A stretch of 64,000 bases of DNA from Neorhizobium alkalisoli. Its GTDB lineage: Bacteria > Pseudomonadota > Alphaproteobacteria > Rhizobiales > Rhizobiaceae. Under the pieces are notes generated by a model. The model ran no database searches, was not told the DNA's origin, and saw only the letters and a program-made list of their open reading frames with translations. Both the position numbers and the translations under genes were made by a program. Positions within the stretch are counted from its first letter, which is position 1. Each line of letters starts with the position of its first letter. Below are positions 14,681 through 22,974 of this stretch, piece after piece. The DNA lies in contig NZ_VIWP01000010.1 of the NCBI RefSeq assembly GCF_007829835.1, positions 98,684 to 162,683 of the forward strand. Direction: 5' to 3'.

Positions 14681-16618
14681 TTAGGCGCCTGCCTCGCCTT
14701 CGGCCGATGTTCTCGACCTACGCGCCTGGATGTGGGAAGTGGACGCTGCCATCGCGTTGTTTGACCGGTCGTCTCCGTCCACCTGGACGCTTGGGGTCGC
14801 GAACGCGATGTCATTTTCTATGAACGCCTCTCGCAGCAGAAGATTGGCCCGCCTTCGAATGAACGATTGCATAGGCGAGGGACGAAGCGTCATGCCGAAG
14901 CTTAAGATCATGCCGTAATCGCCGAACTCCTCAATGCCCTTCATCTTCAATGGGTCGATAAACAGGGCCCCAAGCTCCGGGTCTTTCAGGAGATCGGCAC
15001 CAATCTTCTTGGTCAGCTTGCGGGCCTTTTCGACATCGGTTTCGTAGCGGACCGAAATCCGAAATTTTACCACGCCCCAATCCCGGCTCATGTTCTCGAC
15101 CGCGCCGAGCTCGCCGAACGGCACGGTGAAGACCGGACCTCGATGATGACGTAACCGGACGGAGCGAAGGCTGAAACCCTCGACTGTGCCCTTGTAGTTC
15201 TTCGCCTGGATGTATTCGCCAACGCGGAACGCATCGTCCAGCATGTAGAAGACACCGCCAATCACGTCCTTTACCAGTGTCTGCGATCCAAACCCGAGAG
15301 CGACTCCGAATATGCCGGCGCCCGCGATAAGCGGACCTATTTCTACCCCGAGCTCCGCAAGCACGGTGAGGGCGGTCACAACGATCACGACGACCGCCAA
15401 GAGGTTTTTGAATATTGGCAGCAGCGTGTGCAGCCTGGTCGACATCATTTTTGGGTCGGATCCATGGCCCTCGGCAGTCTCGGAAGGTGTAAGCCGCGCG
15501 GCGATCGCCGTCCTCGCCAGATTCCAGAGCAGATCGGCGAGGAGAAGGATGATGACGCTCTTGAGCATTCCGTAGAGCAGGGCAGCGACGATGGGATTTT
15601 GATGAATTAGCGCGTCTGCATCCGCATGCCAGGAAAATGCCAGCCATCCGACTGCTACTGCGATAATCAACGCCCGGATGCCGCGGGTGAGGAGCACCCG
15701 TCGCAGATCATCTTCTTGCCATCCGGGTCGCGCGGCTGCGAACCGATGGCTGATCAGCCGCAAAGTGGGTGGAAGCACGACAGCGTAAACGCCCAGCCAG
15801 AAGATGCCGGTGAGGCCGAGGCACCAGGCCAGCCAGATGAACACCAGGCAAAGCGACAGCGCCAGTCGGATTGCGAGCCGCGCCGGCCATGTTGCCCACG
15901 GGGCCTCGGCGGCAAGACAAAGCAGTGCCATCGACCAGAGATAGGAAATGGCATCCTGAACTGGCGCATCGACGCCCAATGCGCGCCCGGCGAAATCGGA
16001 TGCGATCGCAAAAAGCACGACGGCGAGGAAGAGCTCAGCTCGTCGCCGGATCGATCTGTCTTTGACAAGAATTCCGATCGCTGTCGCGGAAAGGCGATAG
16101 GCAACGAAGGCTGAGAGATAAGACCACATGACGATCCGGCCGAGTGATGGCCAAGGGATCGCCAGAAGGATGACAGCCATAGCCGCCGCAAAAACACCGA
16201 TCGGAAGTATCTGGTCCAGCGCTCCGTCGCCCTTTGACCGCCATTGAACCAGATATTCCGCGATCATCCCGAACAGGGCGATGCCCGCCATCATGGGTAG
16301 GACCGGGGCATAACCATGGGACAGCGCGTCGGCCCTGACGCGGGTTGCCGTCGACGCCAGCTCGGCAGGAATCCGCGGCATAGCGGAAATGGCGTTCTCG
16401 ATTTCGGCCCGCCGGGCCGCTTCCCAATTCGTCAGACTGCGGCTCGGTTGTATAGTTTCAGCTGCATGGCTTTCGGAATCCGAAAGCCATCTCTGGACAC
16501 CGGGATCGCGTAGGAGTTTGAGGAATTGTGCCACATTCAGCGGTTCATCCGTCCGAACTGGTTCTTGCGCGAAGGCTGGCGTGACGGCCAGTGTCAAGAG
16601 AAGCAGACAACACTTCAT
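14681..16618 (-). CDS. MscS-family mechanosensitive ion channel with exported N-terminal domain
   Basis: A 645-residue large MscS-type channel. A signal peptide (MKCCLLLLTLAVTPAFA) leads a periplasmic region of about 100 residues, then roughly ten hydrophobic segments. The pore-lining helix and beta domain lie at about residues 420-500 (GAGIFGVALGFGSQTLVKDV, then GGVFYMLDDAFRVGEYI). A cytoplasmic alpha-beta vestibule follows, with a short disordered tail. It resembles multi-TM YbdG/YnaI-like channels that open on membrane tension. The ATG overlaps the stop of the upstream gene (ATGA), making a two-gene unit controlled from element B1. Confidence 0.88.
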   Translation of the reverse strand: MKCCLLLLTLAVTPAFAQEPVRTDEPLNVAQFLKLLRDPGVQRWLSDSESHAAETIQPSRSLTNWEAARRAEIENAISAMPRIPAELASTATRVRADALSHGYAPVLPMMAGIALFGMIAEYLVQWRSKGDGALDQILPIGVFAAAMAVILLAIPWPSLGRIVMWSYLSAFVAYRLSATAIGILVKDRSIRRRAELFLAVVLFAIASDFAGRALGVDAPVQDAISYLWSMALLCLAAEAPWATWPARLAIRLALSLCLVFIWLAWCLGLTGIFWLGVYAVVLPPTLRLISHRFAAARPGWQEDDLRRVLLTRGIRALIIAVAVGWLAFSWHADADALIHQNPIVAALLYGMLKSVIILLLADLLWNLARTAIAARLTPSETAEGHGSDPKMMSTRLHTLLPIFKNLLAVVVIVVTALTVLAELGVEIGPLIAGAGIFGVALGFGSQTLVKDVIGGVFYMLDDAFRVGEYIQAKNYKGTVEGFSLRSVRLRHHRGPVFTVPFGELGAVENMSRDWGVVKFRISVRYETDVEKARKLTKKIGADLLKDPELGALFIDPLKMKGIEEFGDYGMILSFGMTLRPSPMQSFIRRRANLLLREAFIENDIAFATPSVQVDGDDRSNNAMAASTSHIQARRSRTSAEGEAGA

Positions 16619-17415
16619 TTGCCTTGCTGCCCGACGGGAAACTGGAAGTTCAATCCGGCGAAGATTTGCCACCGAGGGGCACTACCTTCGTTCCAGACGG
16701 TATATTGCGGTTCGATGAAGGCGTTCATCGTGACACCCTTGTCGAGCTTGAACACCTTGCCGACACCAAGACCCACCGGGATATAGGCATCACCGCTTTG
16801 AAGATCGAAATTCCAGGTCGCCGATGAGCGTAGATACCATCCATCGGCCAGGTTGACATTGGCGATCGGCTGAAAGGTGAAGAGGTTCACGTCCTCGCGG
16901 CTGTTGGCCCCCGCGAAGGATGCCTGGTAAGTCACGAGACCTGCCAAAAGGCCCCAGTCCTGCGGTGCGACCACGATACCCGCCGCACCCGCCTGCCATT
17001 TTCCACTGCCGAGCGATGAGTCCGTTGCCGTGGGTAGCACCACAAGTGGCCCCACCCCGAACGTGACATCCCCCTGCTTTGGCAGGATAAAAATGTCCAT
17101 CAGCGTCAGGTCACCAAGCCCCGTGATATAACCTGTCGGGACATCCGGAGATGTGGCGATTGGTAATGTGAAACGCAGGAGTTGCGGCACACCGCCGAAG
17201 TCCGATGGGACCAAGCCGCGAAGCAGAAACTGGTTTGCGTGCGGATCGCCCGGTGTGTCCTTGAAACTGGGGATGAAATAGTCCTGGAAATTGATCGTGA
17301 TCTTCGGCGTGAGCGGGTTATTGGCCTCGTTGATATCCTGATGTTCCTGTGCCGATGCAAGGTTTGCCAGAAGGACCGTGGCGCCTGCCGCAAGGGTAGC
17401 TGTCGTGGCTCTCAT
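16615..17415 (-). CDS. Outer-membrane beta-barrel-like exported protein
   Basis: A 266-residue protein with a signal peptide (cleaved after LANLASAQ). It is rich in alternating hydrophobic strands and ends in a typical barrel strand (WQIFAGLNFQFPVG). Strands such as GYITGLGDLTLMDIFILP and VTFGVGPLVVLPTATD recall the MetA-pathway phenol-degradation/transporter barrel family, which has no defined cargo. CAGGAG lies 7 bases before the ATG at 17415. Element B1 is 52 bases upstream. Its stop overlaps the MscS start, so the barrel and channel are made together, perhaps linking the two membranes. Confidence 0.75.
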   Translation of the reverse strand: MRATTATLAAGATVLLANLASAQEHQDINEANNPLTPKITINFQDYFIPSFKDTPGDPHANQFLLRGLVPSDFGGVPQLLRFTLPIATSPDVPTGYITGLGDLTLMDIFILPKQGDVTFGVGPLVVLPTATDSSLGSGKWQAGAAGIVVAPQDWGLLAGLVTYQASFAGANSREDVNLFTFQPIANVNLADGWYLRSSATWNFDLQSGDAYIPVGLGVGKVFKLDKGVTMNAFIEPQYTVWNEGSAPRWQIFAGLNFQFPVGQQGK

Positions 17416-17467
17416 TGTGATCTCCTGTCCTGTCGAGCAAGACACCACGACGGAAGGGATACCCGTG

Positions 17468-17495
17468 AGTACGCAACAGTAAATTCCGACGTTAC
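17468..17495 (-). promoter_or_regulatory. Regulon element B1 (barrel-MscS unit)
   Basis: On the coding strand: GTAAC, 7 bases, then TTTACTGTTGCGTACT, 52 bases before the barrel gene start. It is divergent from element B2, with 24 bases between them. Confidence 0.75.
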
Positions 17496-17519
17496 AGTCA
17501 GGAGCGACGAGGCTCGCCT

Positions 17520-17535
17520 GTTACTGTTGCGTACT
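17520..17535 (+). promoter_or_regulatory. Regulon element B2 (small protein and TPR regulator)
   Basis: GTTACTGTTGCGTACT, 64 bases before the gene at 17600. The upstream half-site present in most other copies is not evident here. Confidence 0.75.
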
Positions 17536-17599
17536 TCCGCTTTGGCCGAGACTTGCTAGCGTCTGGTCGTCTTAGCGCGCCAGGAGGTCGCATACTTCA

Positions 17600-17878
17600 A
17601 TGAGTGGTGGGCATCACGGGAACTCGTCATCGAACGGCGCCTCTCAGCGAGGGTTGCTGAAACTTCTTGTCAAGTTGCCGAGCGTGCGTGGACGACTTCA
17701 GACAATCGCGGCAAAGCCGTCATCCCTCAATCATCTGTTCGAAGCCTACGATGCGGCAACCGATATGTTGGAGCGCCTCGAACGAGACAGTGCCGAAACC
17801 GGCGAGTTGATGGAGTACCGCACGATCTGCCAGGAAATCGAGACGGACGTCATTCGGTATTGTCTCGATCACATGTGA
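17600..17878 (+). CDS. Hypothetical protein, 92 residues
   Basis: A 92-residue soluble protein starting MSGGHHGNSSSNGASQRG, then a helical body (LLKLLVKLPSVRGRLQTIA, ending EIETDVIRYCLDHM). The body resembles a small helical bundle; no family is recognised. AGGAGGT lies 11 bases before the ATG. It is the first gene after element B2 and 149 bases before the TPR regulator on the same strand, so it may share its transcript. A role beside the regulator is possible but unsupported. Confidence 0.6.
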   Translation: MSGGHHGNSSSNGASQRGLLKLLVKLPSVRGRLQTIAAKPSSLNHLFEAYDAATDMLERLERDSAETGELMEYRTICQEIETDVIRYCLDHM

Positions 17879-18027
17879 TGAAACGGAACGCATGTAGGCA
17901 ACAGAGTACCGCAATGTGACATTATTTCAGCTTTATTAGCGATTTCGATTGCAACCGCTTGTCATCGGCGCGATAAAAGGAGCTGTTCTACTTTGCCTTG
18001 TATCAATTCGGGCGGAGGAGAGGGGCG

Positions 18028-19749
18028 ATGACGGCAAGTGAGTATGATGCCGCACGAACTGAAGTCGGCCTCGACGAGGCCCGGGGCGAGCTCGAACGTC
18101 TGCTTGGAGACGCCCGGTTTCATGCGACGGACCGTGCAAAACGCATTCTCAGATATATCGCCGAAAAATGCTTTGAAGGCGAACAGACTGGCGTCAAGGC
18201 ATATGCCATAGCACTCGATGTGCTCAACCGCTCCGAGCGCTTTGACACAGGCTCCGACCCGATCGTGCGCATCGAGATAAGCCGCTTGCGTAGCGCGCTT
18301 GCCAACTACTATGACGCTTATGGCGCAACCCTTGAGGTCATAGTCCAGCTTCCGGTCGGGCGATATCTGGCAGTTTTCACCCGCTCGGCGGCCATTTCAG
18401 CCTCATGCGATGACCTGCGAAAACAGGAAACAGGTGAGATTGCTGAACCGGCCGCTCGGAGTGCTTTCGAAACCAGTGAAAGAGCACCGGCTTCCAGAGG
18501 TCGTCATTCCCTGAAGATCGGTGCTGCGCTCGTCATTCTGGTGGCAGCAGGATCGGCAGGCGCCCTGATTTTCAAAAACGCTCCTGCCACCACCTCTCGA
18601 CCGTCGGTTTCTGTGTCAATGAGTTCGGCTGATGATGGAAAGGCGGCGGAAGCCGATAGCACCCTCAAATATTTGGTTGCGGCGCTTTCACAGTTCCGGA
18701 CCCTCGACATCTCGGCCAAGCAGGTGGGACCGCGTGCAGGGAGGATCGAGACGTCCTACGAAATTCAAATGAAATATTACGCCGATGACGACAACCGCAC
18801 GATCTGGTGGCAGGTCGTCGATGGCCGCGATCGCACCATCCTCAAGTCCGGGATCGACAAAGTTCAGATCGATGGCCGCAGCGAGGTCGCTGTCAGAGAT
18901 GAACTCGTTTCAGCACTCGCCAAGCGCTTTGCCAGCACCCGCGGCATTATCAGTAATCTGGAAGCCCACGCGGATACCTCATCCCGGTCGTTGGGCAACG
19001 CTTGTATCCTGAGGGGCGAAATCGCTCTCGACGAAGGCGGTCGACAGGGCATCGCCGCAAGTGAACCGTGCCTCCAACGCACGCTGGTCGCACAACCGAA
19101 CAATGCCGATGCGATGGCTGTTCTTTCGCGCGTGCTCGTTGCACGCACCGGTGCTGATCCTGAGAGTACAGATTTCGACTATGCAACGACGCTGGCGAAC
19201 AGGGCCGTGTCGGTCGATCCCCGTTCAGACAGAGCGTACGTGGCACTGATGATGGCGCATTTCTATGCCGGGAAAACCGAAACTGCGATTGCAGCCGGCA
19301 ACAAGGCACTTGCTATCAACCCGAACAATCCAGACGTGCTCGCCAAACTCGCAGGCGTTCTCTACAGCTCGGGCTTTCAGAAGGCGGCCGTCACGCTTGC
19401 CGAGGAGGCATCCAACGACGTTGAGGCAGTCCCGCGCGATGCGCGCATCGTTCTGGCGCTCGATGCATACGGTAGGGAAGACTGGTCGAACGCATCGCTT
19501 GTCTCCGAACAGATCAATTGCAGCGACTTCGTGGTCCGGGCGATCAGAGCGGCATCGCTTGGTGAGATGGCGTCGCCAGATGCAGCGAGAAGCCTGGCAT
19601 TCCTCAGGCAAGCGATGCCGGACTACAAGACTGCGATGCGGACATCGATGGAGCGTCGCAGATATCCGGACGATGTGATCGCTGGTCTCGAGAAGGGGCT
19701 CGGAAAGGCCGAGGTGACCGAAAGCAAACTGGCGCTGGCCACCGATTAG
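18028..19749 (+). CDS. Membrane-anchored TPR regulator-like protein (candidate controller of the GTTGCGTACT regulon)
   Basis: A 573-residue protein. Residues about 20-118 form an N-terminal domain (LLGDARFHATDRAKRILRYI, VKAYAIALDVLNR, DPIVRIEISRLRSALANYY, LPVGRYLAVF) seen at the front of many proteobacterial adenylate-cyclase/TPR proteins, with a winged-helix-like pattern. One membrane helix follows (about 164-182, KIGAALVILVAAGSAGALIF). The remainder would be periplasmic and contains TPR-like repeats (DRAYVALMMAHFYAGKTETA, NPNNPDVLAKLAGVLYSSG). This ToxR-like layout fits a one-component envelope sensor. GGAGGAGAGG precedes the ATG at 18028. It sits in the middle of the eight-element region and probably under element B2. 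DNA binding is inference. Confidence 0.7.
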   Translation: MTASEYDAARTEVGLDEARGELERLLGDARFHATDRAKRILRYIAEKCFEGEQTGVKAYAIALDVLNRSERFDTGSDPIVRIEISRLRSALANYYDAYGATLEVIVQLPVGRYLAVFTRSAAISASCDDLRKQETGEIAEPAARSAFETSERAPASRGRHSLKIGAALVILVAAGSAGALIFKNAPATTSRPSVSVSMSSADDGKAAEADSTLKYLVAALSQFRTLDISAKQVGPRAGRIETSYEIQMKYYADDDNRTIWWQVVDGRDRTILKSGIDKVQIDGRSEVAVRDELVSALAKRFASTRGIISNLEAHADTSSRSLGNACILRGEIALDEGGRQGIAASEPCLQRTLVAQPNNADAMAVLSRVLVARTGADPESTDFDYATTLANRAVSVDPRSDRAYVALMMAHFYAGKTETAIAAGNKALAINPNNPDVLAKLAGVLYSSGFQKAAVTLAEEASNDVEAVPRDARIVLALDAYGREDWSNASLVSEQINCSDFVVRAIRAASLGEMASPDAARSLAFLRQAMPDYKTAMRTSMERRRYPDDVIAGLEKGLGKAEVTESKLALATD

Positions 19750-19754
19750 ACGGT

Positions 19755-19782
19755 GTTACATCCGTTGTAACCGTTGCGTACT
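19755..19782 (+). promoter_or_regulatory. Regulon element C (SphA-like gene)
   Basis: GTTAC, 7 bases, then GTAACCGTTGCGTACT, 98 bases before the gene at 19881. The GTTAC/GTAAC pair is a perfect inverted repeat. Confidence 0.8.
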
Positions 19783-19880
19783 TGCGACGATTGGCTCGTC
19801 TGCCATGGTCGAGCGATTGGCACGACAGGCAAAGCGGCAAAGATATGCCGACCGCCAGCAGAAGCGACGGGAAAGCTGGG

Positions 19881-20867
19881 ATGATCTCAAGAACCACACG
19901 CTACGCAGCTCTCATTTCAGGAGCGGCTCTCTTCTCGCCAGGTCTGGCATGTGCTGCCGAGAATGGCGCAGGCTTCTATCTGCTCGGTGGCAAAGGCCCT
20001 GCCGCGGCCATCACGCCCCCGCCAGGGGTCTATTTCCAAAATGACCTCTATATCTATAGCGGTAACCTGGGTGGCGGTCGTTCGCTGCCCCGTGGTGGTC
20101 AGGTCGCGGTGGGCGTGGACGGCGATGCGGTGCTGGATGCGCCGACCTTTCTTTGGGTGTTGCCCGAAGAGGTGATGGGTGCCCATGTTGGCCTGTCCGC
20201 CACCATTCCCTTCGGCTGGATGGGGACATCGGCCGACCTGACACTGACTGGTCCGGGCGGCGGAGTTCTGGGTGGCAACGTCAAGGATACCGTCTTCACG
20301 ATCGGCGACCCGCTGGTCGGTGGCATCCTTGGGTGGGAGGCCGGAAATTTCCACTGGCAGGTCGGGACGCTCATTAACATTCCGATCGGCGACTATCAGG
20401 AAGGAGAGATTTCCAACATCGCATTTCACCACTGGGGTGCGGACGTTTATGCAGGCGCGACCTGGCTCGATCCGACGGTCGGCTTCGACCTGTCCGGCGT
20501 CATCGGCATGACGTTCAATGCCGAAAACCCGTCTACCGACTATCGGACCGGTAACGAACTTCACTTCGAATGGGCGGCCGTCCAGCATTTTAATGAACAG
20601 TTCGACGCCGGCCTTGTTGGTTACGCCTACCAACAGGTGACGGGAGACAGTGGCGACGGCGCAACGCTCGGCGATTTCAAGGGCAGGGCGTTTGCCATCG
20701 GAGCGACGATCGGCTGGAATTTCAAGATGGGCGAGACGCCGGTCGCGACCCGTATCAAATATTTCCACGAGTTCGGAACGGAGAACCGGGCGCGGGGGGA
20801 TTCGGTGTTCCTGACGGTGTCGATCCCTCTTTCAATTACAAAGCCGACCAATATCGCGGCGCAATAA
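19881..20867 (+). CDS. SphA/MetA-pathway-type outer-membrane protein
   Basis: A 328-residue exported beta-barrel protein. The signal peptide (MISRTTRYAALISGAALF up to ACAAENG) is followed by GAGFYLLGGKGPAAAITPPPG, the N-terminal signature of the SphA family (phenol-degradation MetA-pathway barrels), here split as GAGFYLLGGKGP and ITPPPGVYFQND. Regular amphipathic strands run to the C-terminus, which ends in VFLTVSIPLSI. SphA is a sphingosine-induced porin in Pseudomonas; the ligand here is unknown. I chose 19881 for the clear signal peptide; the open frame extends upstream to 19782. Element C precedes and a strong terminator follows. Confidence 0.82.
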   Translation: MISRTTRYAALISGAALFSPGLACAAENGAGFYLLGGKGPAAAITPPPGVYFQNDLYIYSGNLGGGRSLPRGGQVAVGVDGDAVLDAPTFLWVLPEEVMGAHVGLSATIPFGWMGTSADLTLTGPGGGVLGGNVKDTVFTIGDPLVGGILGWEAGNFHWQVGTLINIPIGDYQEGEISNIAFHHWGADVYAGATWLDPTVGFDLSGVIGMTFNAENPSTDYRTGNELHFEWAAVQHFNEQFDAGLVGYAYQQVTGDSGDGATLGDFKGRAFAIGATIGWNFKMGETPVATRIKYFHEFGTENRARGDSVFLTVSIPLSITKPTNIAAQ

Positions 20868-20881
20868 AGGCTGATCCGGGA

Positions 20882-20909
20882 ACGGCCTCGCTGAGAAGAG
20901 CGAGGCCGT
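20882..20909 (+). terminator. Terminator of the SphA-like gene
   Basis: A perfect 11-bp GC-rich stem (20882-20892 with 20899-20909), 6-base loop, then a T-rich run. It may also stop the convergent HAD gene. Confidence 0.85.
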
Positions 20910-20935
20910 CCTGCATTTTGATTTTCTGCAGCGAG

Positions 20936-21934
20936 CTAATGCTCGGACGCGTAGATCGTCTTCCAATCAGCCTTCATGTCGACCACCAGCCAGTTCCGAC
21001 GTTCGGCCTCGTTGAGCGCCCTGTCGAGCTTGCCGAATGCCGACTCGCGATCGTAGGCATATTCCCGTTCGGCATCCGTATGATGAACGATCATTGCAAA
21101 ACCGGGTCCCTTCGCCGCCGTCACCCAGCGAAGCATCTCCGCGTCGCCGTCGGAATTGCCGGCGACGAAGATCGGCTTGCGGCCGATGAACTTGTTGATA
21201 CCCGAAGGCTTGCCGGGGCCGTCGTCGACGAAATCAATCTTCGGCAAGCGTCGCAAAACCGGGACATCGCCGACGATGGCATATTCTGTCAGGATCGTGC
21301 TGCCGACCACTTGTTCTGGAGGAATGCCGTAGGCCTTCTCGGTGATTGGTCGCATGAACTCTACGCCGCCGCCAGAGACGATGTATGTCTTGAAGCCATT
21401 GTCACGCAGATAGTCGAGAAGCTCGCGCATGGGAAGATAGCCCATCTCGTCGAAGGGTTTGCCGGTCTTGGGATGTTTTGCCGTCGCAAACCAGTCCGTG
21501 ACGATCTTTGCAAACTGGTCGCTTGTCATGCCTGCGTGGGTCGACATGACGAGGTCGACAATGCCTTTCTCCCCGCCTCTCGCAATCCCCTTCAAATCGC
21601 CTGCGAGAATGCTCTTGAAGGGTTCCTTTGTCTTCCATTCCGGATGTTGTGGGGCGAGTGTCTTGACGCGGTCGAGAATGAAACCAAGCTGAACGTAATA
21701 CGGTTGCTCCGGCCATAGCGTGCCGTCATTGTCGAAAACGGCGATCCTGTCTTGCGGCGCGACGAAGCCTTCACCGCCCTCTGTCGTCGTTGCCTTGACG
21801 AAATCGAGGATCCGCGTTTTTGCGGCTCCGTCGGACCACGACGGCAGGGTCTCCTGGGCAATGGCGGGAAGTACGGTTGCCACAAAAAGTGTGGCCCCGA
21901 ACAGTGATGCGAAGATCGGGCGGAACATCATCAT
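20936..21934 (-). CDS. Exported HAD-superfamily hydrolase
   Basis: A 332-residue exported HAD phosphatase-like protein. Signal peptide: MMMFRPIFASLFGATLFV to PAIAQ. HAD motif I is FDNDGTLW (two Asp), motif II is IVSGGG, and motif III is VAGNSDGDAEML, so a Mg-dependent phosphoryl transfer mechanism is expected. A helical cap lies at about 80-190. A periplasmic phosphatase is likely; the substrate is unknown. GGAG lies 7 bases before the ATG at 21934. It follows the FGE gene by 13 bases and shares its element D, so both act in the same programme. Confidence 0.85.
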   Translation of the reverse strand: MMMFRPIFASLFGATLFVATVLPAIAQETLPSWSDGAAKTRILDFVKATTTEGGEGFVAPQDRIAVFDNDGTLWPEQPYYVQLGFILDRVKTLAPQHPEWKTKEPFKSILAGDLKGIARGGEKGIVDLVMSTHAGMTSDQFAKIVTDWFATAKHPKTGKPFDEMGYLPMRELLDYLRDNGFKTYIVSGGGVEFMRPITEKAYGIPPEQVVGSTILTEYAIVGDVPVLRRLPKIDFVDDGPGKPSGINKFIGRKPIFVAGNSDGDAEMLRWVTAAKGPGFAMIVHHTDAEREYAYDRESAFGKLDRALNEAERRNWLVVDMKADWKTIYASEH

Positions 21935-21947
21935 TGATTTTCTCCGT

Positions 21948-22895
21948 TCATTGAATGCGCTTGACGCAGCGAAATCCGACATGGCTGGTAGACGTGTCTT
22001 CCGGCTCCGCATGACGCGCGGCAGGGCGGTAACGACGGCAATAATTGGGGGCGCAAAGGTGGGAACCGCCTTTCAGCACCCTGCGGGCGATCCTGATCGT
22101 CGGTTGCCGAGGATCGAGGCTCGCTTCAGGTTCGCCTCCGCGAGGATTGCTCGGAATACAGCAGGAATGTCTGGCGGGGGCAGGGTGCTGCGTTGACCAA
22201 TAGTCCTGCGTCCACTCCCAGACATTGCCGATCATGTCATGCAGGCCGAAGCCGTTGGCAGGGAACATGCCGACAGGTGTTGTCCGCTCACCATTCTTCG
22301 GCTTTGTGCTGGTGGTGGGGAAGACGCCTTGCCAGGTGTTGGCCATGGCTTTTCCGTCGGGCATGAAATCGTCGCCCCATGCGTATTCGGCGTCCATGCC
22401 AGCGCGAGCGGCAAATTCCCACTCCGCCTCTGTTGGCAAGTCTAGCCCGGCCCACTCGGCATAAGCCCGAGCATCGGAAAAGGCGACATGCACCACGGGA
22501 TGGTCGAGTTTACCGCGCAGGTCGCTCAGTCCGCCGAGAGGCCGCCGCCAGGTCGCGCCGAACTTGAATGTCCACCATTGGGAGATATCGGGCCCGTTTA
22601 TTGTTTTCGGCATGGTGAAGACGAGCGACCCAGCGCGCAGCATGTCTGGCCTGGCGCCCGGATAGTCAGCCCGATCCGGTACCTTTTCCGCTAACGTCAC
22701 ATGCCCGGTCGCCTTGACGAACGCCATAAACTGTCTGTTGGTCACCGGCGTGCGCTCGATCCAGAAGCCGTCGACCGCGACCGGATGTGCTGGAGTCTCC
22801 TCCGGATAGTGCTCGTTGGAACCCATGATGAAAGTACCACCGTCGATCCAGACAAGATCAACTGCTGCGGTCGCAGTGTCGAATGCCAGTGCCAT
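21948..22895 (-). CDS. Formylglycine-generating enzyme (sulfatase-modifying factor)
   Basis: A 315-residue FGE/SUMF1-fold protein. Signatures: WIDGGTFIMGSNEHYPEE at the N-terminus, HPVVHVAFSDARAYAEWAG, LPTEAEWEFAARAGMDAEYAWG (given as LPTEAEWEFAARAG), GNVWEWTQDYW, and the active-site block HLCAPNYCRRYRPAAR with both catalytic cysteines. It converts the Cys of sulfatase CxP/AxR motifs to formylglycine. No signal peptide is seen, so it acts in the cytoplasm before export. GGGAG lies 6 bases before the ATG. The likely client is the sulfatase at 29218-30861, which carries the Cys motif and has the same upstream element. Confidence 0.92.
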   Translation of the reverse strand: MALAFDTATAAVDLVWIDGGTFIMGSNEHYPEETPAHPVAVDGFWIERTPVTNRQFMAFVKATGHVTLAEKVPDRADYPGARPDMLRAGSLVFTMPKTINGPDISQWWTFKFGATWRRPLGGLSDLRGKLDHPVVHVAFSDARAYAEWAGLDLPTEAEWEFAARAGMDAEYAWGDDFMPDGKAMANTWQGVFPTTSTKPKNGERTTPVGMFPANGFGLHDMIGNVWEWTQDYWSTQHPAPARHSCCIPSNPRGGEPEASLDPRQPTIRIARRVLKGGSHLCAPNYCRRYRPAARHAEPEDTSTSHVGFRCVKRIQ

Positions 22896-22947
22896 CGCCG
22901 TCTCCCGGTTATAGGCCGGAGGATGACGGGCATGCCGCCACGGCGTG

Positions 22948-22974
22948 AGTACGCAACGGTTACATCAACGTAAC
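22948..22974 (-). promoter_or_regulatory. Regulon element D (FGE-HAD unit)
   Basis: On the coding strand: GTTAC, 6 bases, GTAACCGTTGCGTACT, 52 bases before the FGE start. Its upstream half overlaps the last codons of the BatD gene. Confidence 0.8.
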
